This document shows positions 1 through 8,119 of a DNA stretch of 64,000 bases, piece by piece. Position 1 is the stretch's first letter; every line of letters begins with the position of its first letter. Made by a program: the position numbers and the translations under genes. Under the pieces are notes generated by a model that worked only from the letters and a program-made list of their open reading frames with translations, ran no database searches and was not told where the DNA came from. Source of the DNA: Streptomyces sp. MMG1533 (GTDB lineage: Bacteria > Actinomycetota > Actinomycetes > Streptomycetales > Streptomycetaceae); assembly GCF_001279775.1 (NCBI RefSeq), contig NZ_LGDG01000003.1, forward strand, positions 94,415 through 158,414, given 5' to 3'.

Positions 1-1307
1 GAGCCGGCACGGCCGCCTCGCCTGCCGCCGTCATCGTCGTCGTACGCATGGGCCTGGGGCGGGCCGGCGTACGGCGGCTGCGCGGACTGCCCGTACGGCG
101 GCTGGGCGCCGGGCTGCTCGAAACGCGGCAGCTGCTGTGTCGCCCCGGCCGGGGCCGCGCCGCCCGGGCCGCTGCGGAAGAGGTTGTCGAACTCGGCGGG
201 CGGCTGCCGGTCCCCGCCCGCCTGCCCGGGCACGGGCGGAATGTACTGGGTGGCCTCGGCGTCGGGACCGGACGCGGGCGGCAGCGGCCCTGCGGCGGGC
301 ATCGGTCCGGCGGCGGGCATCGCCCCTGGAGGGGACTGAGGCCCTGCTCCTGCGGCCCGTGGGCCGCCCTGCGGGGGCCGGCCCAGGAACTGCGTCGACT
401 CACCGGGCGACTCGGCATGCACCTCGGGCGGCAACGCCCCGGGCCCCACCGGCGGGATGTACTGCGTCGCCCCCTCGTCGGCGGCGGGCGCGACGGGCGG
501 TATGTACTGGGTGGCGCCCTCGTCGACGGGCGGCAGGGGGGCGGCGTGACCGCCACCGCCGTGCACCACGGGCGGCGGGGGCGTGTTCCGGCCGCCGTGC
601 CCCTGGGCCGGGAGGGCGGCGTTCGGGGCGCCGCCCTGCCCCGCGCCGGCGCCGGGAGCGCCGTAGGGGCCGTCGGGCGGCAAGGAGGCGCCCTGGGCGG
701 GCGGGAGAGGCGCTCCGGCGGCAGGGGAGCCGTAGGCGTCGGCGGGCGGCAGGGAAGCGCCCTGGCCGCTGTCGTGCCCGGCGACCGGAGAGCCGTAGGC
801 GTCGGCGCCCGCCGAGCCGTACCGGCCTGGGGGCGGTGCGGGAGAGCCGTACGCGTCGGGGCCGTACGTCTGTGTTCCCTCCGGCGGCAGGTTGCCGCCC
901 GGCGTGCCCCAGGACGGGTCGGGGGTGCCCCACGACTGGTCGGGCGTGCTCGGCCAGCCCTGGCCCGGCGGCGGGGCCGGGGCCTGGTGCTGGTCGGGGC
1001 CCCACGGCGTGCCCCATGCCTGGCCGCCGGCCGGGCCGGATGCCGGGCCGGACGGCGAGCCGGGCGTCGGCGCGTGGTGACCGGCACCGGCCTGCGGACC
1101 GCCATAGCCGCCCTGGCTGTCATAGCCGCCCTGGCTGTCGTAGCCGCTCTGACCGCCGTAGCCGCCCTGACCGCCGCCGTATTCGCCGTTTCCGCCGTAG
1201 GCGCCCGTCATTCCCGGCAGCAGGGGCTCCCCGCCGTCGGAGGGCAGCACGATGCCTTCGCGCGCCTCGCGCGGCGAGGGCTCCTCGCCCTGTCCACTCT
1301 GCGTCAC
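1..1307 (-). CDS. Pro/Gly/Gln-rich low-complexity protein, N-terminal part (runs off the window)
   Basis: The GTG start at 1307 follows AGGAG with a 5-6 nt gap and opens V-T-Q-S-G-Q-G-E-E. The remaining ~435 visible codons are almost wholly low complexity, rich in Pro, Gly, Gln and Ala. A motif of the form A-T-Q-Y-I-P-P-V occurs three times (near 240-265, 450-480 and 500-525), with looser TQ-F-L and TQQ-L-P versions. The visible end is Asp- and Arg-rich, as often seen just before a membrane segment in Streptomyces proteins of this build; that continuation is inferred, because the C-terminus lies beyond base 1. The regular threonines could be Ser/Thr-kinase sites, which is speculation. No enzymatic domain is visible and the function is unknown. 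The long plus-strand frames over this region are composition artefacts. Confidence 0.7.
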   Translation of the reverse strand, partial: MTQSGQGEEPSPREAREGIVLPSDGGEPLLPGMTGAYGGNGEYGGGQGGYGGQSGYDSQGGYDSQGGYGGPQAGAGHHAPTPGSPSGPASGPAGGQAWGTPWGPDQHQAPAPPPGQGWPSTPDQSWGTPDPSWGTPGGNLPPEGTQTYGPDAYGSPAPPPGRYGSAGADAYGSPVAGHDSGQGASLPPADAYGSPAAGAPLPPAQGASLPPDGPYGAPGAGAGQGGAPNAALPAQGHGGRNTPPPPVVHGGGGHAAPLPPVDEGATQYIPPVAPAADEGATQYIPPVGPGALPPEVHAESPGESTQFLGRPPQGGPRAAGAGPQSPPGAMPAAGPMPAAGPLPPASGPDAEATQYIPPVPGQAGGDRQPPAEFDNLFRSGPGGAAPAGATQQLPRFEQPGAQPPYGQSAQPPYAGPPQAHAYDDDDGGRRGGRAG

Positions 1308-1531
1308 CGGGACTCCTACGAATGGGGGAACTTCGGAATCGTCGGCTCACGCTACCGGGTCCCCTGAGCCGGGTGCCACGCAGCTCATGACGTGACCTGC
1401 GTCCCTGTGACCGCAGTAACAGATCACCATGCGCGCGGTGACAGAACCGGTCCCCCATCCGCTCTACATGGCCTCCTTCCGCCTCCGGCGCCGTCGTTTT
1501 CCTGCCGTTCACGCTCTCTTGGCCCGGGCTT

Positions 1532-2917
1532 TCACGCCGCCGCCTGAAGGTCGAGGCGGGCGCCGAACTCCCTTACCACCGGCTCGTCCCGGTACGGCTC
1601 CAGGCGTTGCTGGAAGTCGTCCAGGTACTCGGCACCCCGGTTGGAGCGGAGCGTCTCCAGCAACTCCACCGCTTTCAGGCCGGTGTTGCAGGCCTGTTCC
1701 ACCTCGCGCTGCTGCACCTGCGCGGAGGCCAGCAGCACATAGCCGATGGCCCTGCGCCGGGCCCGCGACTCGGGGTGCCCGTCCAGCGACTCCTGCGCGC
1801 ACCGCGCCGCCGCCTCGGCCTGCCCCAGGTCCCGGTGGCAGTGCGCCAACTCGTCGGCGAGATAGGCCTCGTCGAAGTGCGCGATCCACGCCGGGTCGTC
1901 CCCCGCGGACGGGTCCGCCTGCTCCAGCGCGCTCACCGCACGCCCGGACGCCACCTGGGCCGACCGCGCGTCGCCCATCAACGCGTGCCCTCGCGCCTCC
2001 GCCGCATGGAACATCGACTCCGCACGCGGAGTGACGCGCCCGCGCGCGCCCTCCTGCGCCGCCCGCGCCAACTGCGCGATCTCACGCGGGTTTCCGAGCT
2101 GTGCGGCGAGGTGGCTCATGGAGGCGGCGAGGACGTACCCGCCGTAGCCGCGGTCGCCCGCCGCCTGCGCGAGCCGCAGGGCCTGGATGTAGTAGCGCTG
2201 GGCGAGGCCGGGTTGACCGGTGTCGACGGCCATGTAGCCCGCGAGTTCCGTCAGTCGGGCCACCGCGGCGAACAGGTCGCGGCCGACCGCCTCACGGTAG
2301 GAGCCCGCCAGCAGCCCGGACACGACACTGTTGAGGTAGTGCACGACGACCGGGCGTACGTGCCCGCTGCCGTACTGGTGGTCCAGGTCGCACAGTGCCT
2401 GGGTCATCGCGCGGACCGCCGCCACGTCGGACTGCCCCACCCGCGGCCCCGCCGCACGGGCCACCTGCGAGTCGGGCGAGGAGATCAGCCAGTCCCGGCT
2501 CGGTTCGACCAGCGCGGACGCGGCCACGGAGGAGCCGGACAGGAAGTCCCGGCGGCCCACGTCACTGCGCCACAGCTCACACACCTGCTCGATGGCTCCC
2601 AGCACCGTCGGCGAGAACTGGAGGCCGACGCCCGAGGCGAGGTTCTTGCCGTTGGCCATGCCGATCTCGTCGATCGTGACCGTACGGCCGAGTTTGCGGC
2701 CGAGCGCCTCCGCGATGATCGCCGGGGCGCGGCCGCGTGGCTGCTGTCCGCGCAGCCAGCGCGCCACGGACGTCTTGTCGTACCGCAGGTCGAGACCGTG
2801 CTCGGCGCCGCACATGTTGACCCGGCGGGCGAGCCCCGCGTTGGAGCAACCCGCTTCCTGGATGAGCGCCTGCAGCCGTTCGTTCGGCTGCCGCGCGACG
2901 AGAGGCCTTGCGGCCAT
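1532..2917 (-). CDS. NsdA-like HTH/TPR regulatory protein
   Basis: A 461-residue protein. Residues ~1-75 form a helix-turn-helix-like segment that includes K-T-S-V-A-R-W-L-R-G-Q. A conserved G-R-R-D-F-L-S-G-S segment and W-L-I-S-S follow, and then a long alpha-helical tail of tetratricopeptide type. This arrangement is shared by the large Streptomyces family that includes NsdA (a negative regulator of differentiation); membership is by resemblance, not by search. The ATG at 2917 was chosen because AGGGGG lies 6 nt upstream and the protein opens M-A-A-R-P-L as in relatives; the longer frame to 3070 has no ribosome site. It is divergent from the Prim-Pol-like gene. Target genes cannot be told from sequence. 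Confidence 0.82.
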   Translation of the reverse strand: MAARPLVARQPNERLQALIQEAGCSNAGLARRVNMCGAEHGLDLRYDKTSVARWLRGQQPRGRAPAIIAEALGRKLGRTVTIDEIGMANGKNLASGVGLQFSPTVLGAIEQVCELWRSDVGRRDFLSGSSVAASALVEPSRDWLISSPDSQVARAAGPRVGQSDVAAVRAMTQALCDLDHQYGSGHVRPVVVHYLNSVVSGLLAGSYREAVGRDLFAAVARLTELAGYMAVDTGQPGLAQRYYIQALRLAQAAGDRGYGGYVLAASMSHLAAQLGNPREIAQLARAAQEGARGRVTPRAESMFHAAEARGHALMGDARSAQVASGRAVSALEQADPSAGDDPAWIAHFDEAYLADELAHCHRDLGQAEAAARCAQESLDGHPESRARRRAIGYVLLASAQVQQREVEQACNTGLKAVELLETLRSNRGAEYLDDFQQRLEPYRDEPVVREFGARLDLQAAA

Positions 2918-3210
2918 GGCGTACCCCCTGTGGCTGCGGTGCCTGCCCACGCACCGAGTTGACGTGTCTTCCACCGAAAAGATCCGGCCGTGAAGATCAA
3001 TGCCCCGCCGACACAGCGAAAATGCGAGGCATGCGAGGATTGCCGGGGTAAAGGCGGATGCCGCCCCCATACCTGGCTACCCAACTCACGCTTCGCCTCC
3101 TCCTGCGCGCCCCCACACGTGCATCCATGCGCCCCAAATGCGGAATCGATGCTCCTCCCCCGCGCGCGCTACGCCCGTAACCCGAGGTGGACGCGGGAGT
3201 TGTGTTCAGC

Positions 3211-3864
3211 GTGGAAGAGACGATCGCGGGCACCGAAGCCGCTCAGATTCCGAAGCAGCGCGGGGAATCGCTGCTGGATGCAGCCGTACGCTACGCCGAG
3301 GAGCGCCACTGGGACGTCTTCCCCGGCACCTGGCTGGAAGCCGTCGACGGGGTGCAGCGCTGCTCGTGCGGCGACGCCGTGTGCGCCGCACCCGGCGCGC
3401 ACCCGGCGCGTGCGGACTGGGAGACGCAGGCGACCGGCAGTGCGACCGTTGCCCGCCGGATGTGGCAGAAACAGCCGAGCGCTTCGATCCTGTTGCCGAC
3501 GGGGCGTACGTTCGACGCGATCGACGTGCCGGAGACCGCGGGTTTTCTCGCGCTGGCGCGGATGGAGCGGATGGAGCTGACGCTGGGCCCGGTCACCCTC
3601 ACTCCTGACCGGCGGATGCAGTTCTTCGTGCTGCCCGGTGCTTGCGTGAAGATGCCCGAACTCGTACGGAAGCTCGGCTGGTCACCGTCCTTGCTCGATC
3701 TGACGGCGCTCGGCGAAGGGGCGTACGTGGCGGCGCCGCCCAGTCGGTTCGGGACACGGGGGGCCGTGCAGTGGGCCTGCCGGCCCACCCCCGCCAACCG
3801 CTGGCTTCCCGACGCGGAGGAGTTGATCTCGCCGCTGGCCTATGCGTGTGGGCGGGATCGGTAG
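3211..3864 (+). CDS. Prim-Pol (archaeo-eukaryotic primase N-terminal) domain-like protein
   Basis: A 217-residue protein resembling the bifunctional DNA primase/polymerase N-terminal domain: A-x-x-Y-A-E-E-R-H-W-D-V-F-P-G-T-W near the start, C-S-C-G-D-A-V-C-A-A-P-G-A-H-P, then S-I-L-L-P-T-G and a F-D-A-I-D-V-P-E segment. Catalytic AEP primases carry a D-h-D pair at that last position; here the second acid appears to be Pro, so polymerase activity is doubtful. It has no helicase domain, unlike phage and plasmid Prim-Pols, and relatives of this size occur singly in Streptomyces chromosomes. The GTG at 3211 has GGGAG 11 nt upstream; an in-frame GTG at 3187 would add eight residues. The ABC pair follows 58 bp downstream on the same strand. 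Confidence 0.75.
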   Translation: MEETIAGTEAAQIPKQRGESLLDAAVRYAEERHWDVFPGTWLEAVDGVQRCSCGDAVCAAPGAHPARADWETQATGSATVARRMWQKQPSASILLPTGRTFDAIDVPETAGFLALARMERMELTLGPVTLTPDRRMQFFVLPGACVKMPELVRKLGWSPSLLDLTALGEGAYVAAPPSRFGTRGAVQWACRPTPANRWLPDAEELISPLAYACGRDR

Positions 3865-3922
3865 TTCGCGGAGGCACAGTCCCGCACCCCTGGGCGGCGT
3901 TGTCCCACCGTAGGGTTCACCC

Positions 3923-4717
3923 ATGACGTCGGGAGCAGTAGCGGGTGCAGCCGCCGTACGGGTACGTGGGCTCTGGAAGCGCTTCGGGCAGCAGGTTGCC
4001 GTTGCCGGGATCGATCTTGATCTGCCCGCCGGCAAGTTCATCGGCCTCGTCGGGCCGAACGGGGCCGGCAAGACCACCACGCTCTCCATGATCACCGGAC
4101 TGCTGCGGCCCGACCAGGGGTCCGTCGAGGTCGTCGGGCACGACGTGTGGCGGGACCCGGTGGAGGTGAAGGCGCGGATCGGGGTACTGCCGGAGGGGCT
4201 GAGGCTGTTCGAGCGGCTGTCGGGGCGCGAACTGCTCGCCTACTCCGGGCGATTGCGCGGACTGCCCGGGGCCGAGGTCGACAAACGGGTCGCCCAGCTC
4301 CTCGACGTCCTCGACCTGGCGGGCGCGCAGCACAAGCTCGTCGTCGACTACTCGACCGGTATGCGCAAGAAGATCGGGCTCGCGGCCGCGCTCCTCCACA
4401 ACCCCGAAGTGCTGTTCCTCGACGAGCCGTTCGAGGGCGTCGACCCGGTGTCCGCGCAGACCATCCGGGGCGTGCTGGAGCGGTACACCGCCTCCGGCGC
4501 CACCGTCGTCTTCTCCTCCCACGTCATGGAACTCGTCGAGTCCCTGTGCGACTGGGTCGCGGTGATGGCCGCGGGCCGCATCCGCGCCCAGGGCACGCTC
4601 GCCCAGGTCCGCGGCGACGCGCCCACCCTGCAGCGGGCGTTCCTCGAACTCGTCGGCGCGCACGGCCGCGACACCGGCTCCCACCTCGACTGGCTGGGCG
4701 GCGGGACGACCCGATGA
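3923..4717 (+). CDS. ABC transporter ATP-binding protein
   Basis: A 264-residue nucleotide-binding subunit. Visible motifs are Walker A G-P-N-G-A-G-K-T-T (~44-52), a signature loop degraded to Y-S-T-G-M-R-K-K (~143-150), Walker B V-L-F-L-D-E-P (~163-169) with its glutamate, and the H-loop histidine at ~200 in F-S-S-H. It hydrolyses ATP to drive the permease encoded next. The ATG and TGA of the two genes overlap (ATGA at 4714-4717), so the products are almost certainly a pair. Single-domain ATPase plus single permease is the ABC-2-like exporter layout. The substrate is not evident. Confidence 0.93.
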   Translation: MTSGAVAGAAAVRVRGLWKRFGQQVAVAGIDLDLPAGKFIGLVGPNGAGKTTTLSMITGLLRPDQGSVEVVGHDVWRDPVEVKARIGVLPEGLRLFERLSGRELLAYSGRLRGLPGAEVDKRVAQLLDVLDLAGAQHKLVVDYSTGMRKKIGLAAALLHNPEVLFLDEPFEGVDPVSAQTIRGVLERYTASGATVVFSSHVMELVESLCDWVAVMAAGRIRAQGTLAQVRGDAPTLQRAFLELVGAHGRDTGSHLDWLGGGTTR

Positions 4718-6312
4718 GCACCATGACGGCCTCCATCACCCCCGTCGTCGTCCGGCTGAAGCTGTCCCTGTTGCGCAACGGACTACGGCAGTCCGGTGGC
4801 CGGCGGGCCGCCTACATCGCCTCCGCCGTCGCCGTACTGCTCTTCTCCGCGTTGCAGCTGATCGGCCTGATCGCACTGCGCGGACACGAACACGCCGCGT
4901 CCGTGGTCGTGCTGCTGGTCGCGGTGCTGGCTGCGGGCTGGGCGGTGATGCCGCTGTTCTTCCCCGGCGGCGACGAGACCCTCGACCCCACCCGCCTGGT
5001 CATGCTCCCGCTGCGGCCCCGCCCGCTGGTGCGGGCACTGCTCGCGGCCTCTCTGGTCGGCATCGGCCCGCTGTTCACGCTGTGCATGCTGGCCGGTTCC
5101 GTCGTGTCGGTCGCGCACGGGGGTGTGGCGTACGCCGTCGGAGTCGTCGGCGCCGCCCTCGCGCTGCTGGTGTGCGTGGCGCTCGCGCGGGCCGTGGCCG
5201 CCGCCAACCTCCGGTTGCTGACCAGCCGCAAGGGCCGGGATCTCGCGGTGCTGAGCGGACTGGTCATCGCGATCGGGGCGCAGGTCGTCAACTTCGGTGC
5301 GCAGCGGCTGGGGGCCGGTGGTCTCGGCCAGCTGGACGGGCCCGCCGACGTGCTGAAGTGGGTGCCGCCCGCCTCGGCTGTCGGGGCGGCGGACTCCGCG
5401 AGCGAGGGGTCGTACGGCGTGGCCCTCCTCCAACTCGCCCTGACCGCGGCGGCCCTGGTGGCGCTGCTCCTCGTGTGGTCACGGCATCTGACCGCGCTGA
5501 TGACCGCGCCGGACGGCTCCACGCTCCAGGCCGCCGACTCCACCGCCCGCGAACGGACCTCGACCGGCCTGTCCCGGCTGCTGCCCGCCGGCCGCACCGG
5601 CACGGTCATGGAGCGCAGCCTGCGCTACGTGTGGCGCGACCCCAAGACCAAGGCGGCCTGGGTGACGTCCCTCGCCATCGGCCTGATCGTGCCGGTGTTC
5701 AACGCGTTGCAGGGCAGCGGCTCGATCTACTTCGCCTGCTTCGCCGCCGGGATGCTCGGCGTGCAGATGTACAACCAGTTCGGCCAGGACACCTCCGCGT
5801 TCTGGATGGTCGCGATGACGATCTCCTCGACCCGGGACGCCTACGTCGAGCTGCGCGCCCGCGCACTGGCCCTGCTGGTGATCACCCTGCCGTACGCCAC
5901 CCTCGTGACCGTCGTGACCACGGCCCTGCTCGACGACTGGCCGAAGCTGCCCGAGGTGCTCGGGCTGTCCTTCGCGCTGCTCGGGGCGATGCTGGCGACC
6001 GGCGCGTGGACGTCCGCGCGCTTCCCGTACTCCATCCCGCAGGAGGGCTACAAGAACGTGGCCCCCGGGCAGTCCGGGCTCGCCTTCATGGCCATCCTGG
6101 GCGGCATGGTCGCGTCGGCCCTGCTGTGCGCCCCCGTCATCGCCGGGACGATCTGGCTGAACGTCAGCGAGGGCGGCGACGAGTGGAGCTGGCTGCTGCT
6201 GCCGGTGGGGGCGGCCTACGGGGCGGCGATCACGGTGGCGGGGCTGCGCATGGCGGCCCCGCGCACGGCTCGGCAACTCCCGGAGATCCTTACGGCGGTC
6301 AGCAAGGGGTGA
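4714..6312 (+). CDS. ABC transporter permease, multi-pass membrane protein
   Basis: A 532-residue integral membrane protein with roughly ten to twelve hydrophobic segments: a cluster at ~32-82, another at ~105-195 and a large C-terminal cluster from ~300 on. A longer hydrophilic stretch at ~255-300 is presumably cytoplasmic. The ATG at 4714 overlaps the stop of the ATPase gene, implying translational coupling. The longer open frame reaching back to 4147 runs through the ATPase gene in another frame and is not coding. Family: ABC-2-like exporter membrane subunits of actinobacteria. A tandem repeat array begins about 70 bp after the stop. Confidence 0.9.
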   Translation: MSTMTASITPVVVRLKLSLLRNGLRQSGGRRAAYIASAVAVLLFSALQLIGLIALRGHEHAASVVVLLVAVLAAGWAVMPLFFPGGDETLDPTRLVMLPLRPRPLVRALLAASLVGIGPLFTLCMLAGSVVSVAHGGVAYAVGVVGAALALLVCVALARAVAAANLRLLTSRKGRDLAVLSGLVIAIGAQVVNFGAQRLGAGGLGQLDGPADVLKWVPPASAVGAADSASEGSYGVALLQLALTAAALVALLLVWSRHLTALMTAPDGSTLQAADSTARERTSTGLSRLLPAGRTGTVMERSLRYVWRDPKTKAAWVTSLAIGLIVPVFNALQGSGSIYFACFAAGMLGVQMYNQFGQDTSAFWMVAMTISSTRDAYVELRARALALLVITLPYATLVTVVTTALLDDWPKLPEVLGLSFALLGAMLATGAWTSARFPYSIPQEGYKNVAPGQSGLAFMAILGGMVASALLCAPVIAGTIWLNVSEGGDEWSWLLLPVGAAYGAAITVAGLRMAAPRTARQLPEILTAVSKG

Positions 6313-6380
6313 GCTTCCCGGGGAGGAGACCTGGGACGGCGTGCCTGGCCGGGGGGCCCGGGGTGGAGATCTGGGCCGGG

Positions 6381-6448
6381 GACCTGGGGCGGAGACCCTG
6401 GGCCGGGGACCTGGGGCGGAGACCCTGGGCCGGGGACCCGGGGCGGTG
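6381..6448. repeat. Tandem repeat, 27-bp unit, about 2.5 copies
   Basis: Two identical 27-bp units beginning GACCTGGGGCGGAGACCC lie at 6381-6407 and 6408-6434. A partial third unit runs into the stop codon of the hydrolase gene (stop at 6449-6451, minus strand), and a partial unit precedes at 6366-6380. The array fills the space between two convergent gene ends. Confidence 0.85.
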
Positions 6449-7426
6449 TCAGCCCGTGCGGTCCGTGAGGACCGTGTCCAGGAACGGCTCGACCGCGCCC
6501 CGCCAGGCATCCGGTTGGTCGTAGTGCACGAGGTGGCCGGCGTCGGCGACCTCCGCGTACTCGCCGCGGGGCAGCACGCGGACCATCTCCTGGGCCTCGG
6601 CACGGCCCAGCTCGCCGTCCAGACCGCGGACGACCAGGGCGGGGCACTGCACCTGGGCGAGCTCCTCCCAGTGGGCGTCGTACACCCAGGTCTCGCGGGA
6701 CTCGAGCATCTGCTCCGGCTCGAAGACGGGACGCCAGCCGTCGGAGGACTCGTGCATGACCTCGGCGTAGAACTCGCCTCGGGACGGGTTCGGGCGCTCC
6801 ACCCAGGGATCGTCCTCGCCGAACCACTTGCGGACGTCGGCGAGCGTGGCGAAGGGGACGGGCCAGGCCTTGAACCAGTCCTCCCACTCGCGCTGCGAGG
6901 CGGCGCCGAGCGCGGAGGCCCGCATGTCGCAGATGATCACCCCGTGGACCAGGTCGGGGCGCTTGGCGGCGAGCTGCCAGGCGGTCAGGGCGCCCATGGC
7001 GTGTCCGATGAGGACGGCCGGTCCGAGCCCGAGCTGTTCGAGGGCGGCCTCGGCGTCCTCGACGTACGCCCCACGCGTGTAGGACGCCCGTGGGGGCTTG
7101 TCGCTCTGGCCGTGGCCTCGCTGGTCGAGGGCGACGGCACGGTGCCGCTCGGAGAGCCAGCGGGCGGTGGACGCCCAGTGCGAGGCGCGGCCCATCAGTC
7201 CGTGCAGTAACAGCACGCCGGGGGCCCGCTCGGGCTCCCCTGGGCCGGACTGCGCGGGCTCGGGCCGGTCCGCGGTCCGGTCTTGTGCGGCCTGCTTCGG
7301 TACGGCCTGCGTCGGTGCGGCCTGCTTCGGTAGATCCTTCGCCGGGTCCGTCTTGGGAGGATCACCGAACTCCCAGGCGGCGAGGCGTACGCCGCCCGCC
7401 CCGGTCACGTCGATGCGTCGCGCCAT
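6449..7426 (-). CDS. Alpha/beta-hydrolase fold protein with Ala in the nucleophile position
   Basis: A 325-residue alpha/beta-hydrolase. The oxyanion-hole H-G is at ~75-76 (L-L-L-H-G-L-M-G), D-Q-R-G-H-G-Q-S-D follows at ~101, and A-G-H-L-V-H-Y near the C-terminus supplies the usual histidine. The nucleophile elbow at ~141-145 reads G-H-A-M-G rather than G-H-S-M-G; the codon is GCC, so classical Ser-hydrolase chemistry is unlikely unless another residue substitutes. An insert at ~22-69 between the first strands is Pro/Gln/Ala-rich and contains three 15-bp in-frame repeats (P-x-Q-A type, DNA about 7293-7340). The ATG at 7426 has AGGA 5 nt upstream. The gene is convergent with the ABC permease. 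Confidence 0.88.
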   Translation of the reverse strand: MARRIDVTGAGGVRLAAWEFGDPPKTDPAKDLPKQAAPTQAVPKQAAQDRTADRPEPAQSGPGEPERAPGVLLLHGLMGRASHWASTARWLSERHRAVALDQRGHGQSDKPPRASYTRGAYVEDAEAALEQLGLGPAVLIGHAMGALTAWQLAAKRPDLVHGVIICDMRASALGAASQREWEDWFKAWPVPFATLADVRKWFGEDDPWVERPNPSRGEFYAEVMHESSDGWRPVFEPEQMLESRETWVYDAHWEELAQVQCPALVVRGLDGELGRAEAQEMVRVLPRGEYAEVADAGHLVHYDQPDAWRGAVEPFLDTVLTDRTG

Positions 7427-7576
7427 TGGTTCCTGGCACCCCCCTAGCTCCGCTCGGACCGCTCGCTCCCGCTCCAGTCGGCGGGGTCTGTGAACCGCGT
7501 CCTGCCTGCCGTGTCTGTCGCGCCTGCCCCACACCCCTGAAGCGCAGGTTCGCCGTGTTGCGTCACCCGCAGACTA

Positions 7577-7592
7577 TCGAATGCCTATTCGA
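7577..7592. promoter_or_regulatory. LexA/SOS-box-like palindrome
   Basis: TCGAATGCCTATTCGA is a perfect 6-4-6 inverted repeat. The actinobacterial LexA box is TCGAAC-N4-GTTCGA; this site differs symmetrically at one position per arm. It lies 151 bp upstream of the hydrolase start (minus strand). The match to LexA is suggestive only. Confidence 0.35.
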
Positions 7593-7639
7593 AAATGCCG
7601 TTCTCACCGACAAGACCCCTCGTTCGAGTGACCACCCTC

Positions 7640-7790
7640 AAGGAATGATCCCCGCCGCCGAGGGGAGATCTTCAACGGGAGGCGGACCGCTCGGGGATAT
7701 CGGTCCGAAGGGGATGACCCTGAGAGCTCGGGGCTCCGGGTCAGCACAGGGGAGGACAGGCCCCGGCGCCGCAAGGCGCCGGGGCCTTCC
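7640..7790 (+). ncRNA. Candidate structured RNA or attenuator ending in a strong hairpin
   Basis: In the 674-bp gene-free stretch 7427-8100, four inverted repeats follow each other: ATCCCC..GGGGAT-type arms near 7646, GGACCG..CGGTCC near 7693-7715, TGACCC..GGGTCA near 7718-7746, and a perfect 12-bp stem GGCCCCGGCGCC/GGCGCCGGGGCC with a GCAA loop at 7759-7786. The last looks like a terminator although its T tail is weak. Nothing in the stretch codes convincingly. The orientation is uncertain because hairpins read the same on both strands. Confidence 0.3.
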
Positions 7791-8050
7791 ACACGTCTGC
7801 GGCACATCATCCCGCCCCCTCCCCGGCCGGACACGGCATCACTGCCGGACCGCGGCCAAGAGCCCCTCAGGTCATATGCCTCACGCGACAGCCTCGCACG
7901 GGAAGCGTCCGAGCGCTGCGATTCGGCACAGTGAATCTTGGATTCGACGAGATCGCCGGGAGACCGCCGGGACACCGCCGGAAGACCACAACTGCCCCAC
8001 CAGTCACGGAAGTTGAGACGGTGGTCGTCAGGGCCGGTCGCACCGCCGAA

Positions 8051-8119
8051 CCGCTCGGCGCAGGGCCACGAAACCGCTCGGCGCCGGGCCACGCAACCGC
8101 TCAGCGCTTGGCCACGAAC
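8051..8119. repeat. Three 23-bp tandem repeats overlapping the stop codon of dmdR1
   Basis: Units at 8051-8073, 8074-8096 and 8097-8119 all begin CCGCTCRGCGC and share GGCCACG. The third unit contains the last codons and stop (8101-8103) of the minus-strand dmdR1 gene, so the other two look like downstream copies of the gene's 3' end. Confidence 0.88.

Larger units (their letters stand above)
7427..8100. other. 674-bp intergenic region between hydrolase and dmdR1
   Basis: No supported gene. It holds the hydrolase promoter side, a LexA-like palindrome at 7577, the hairpin cluster at 7640-7790, and the repeat array at 8051-8119 that runs into the end of dmdR1. Long frames here are G+C artefacts. 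Confidence 0.6.

Noticed and set aside
48..1390. Long plus-strand frames opposite the Pro/Gly-rich gene
   Set aside because: Arg/Gly/Ala-only composition typical of shadow frames in very G+C-rich DNA; the minus-strand frame has a good start and ribosome site.
4147..4713. N-terminal extension of the ABC permease frame
   Set aside because: Lies inside the ATPase gene in another frame; the ATGA junction gives the true start at 4714.
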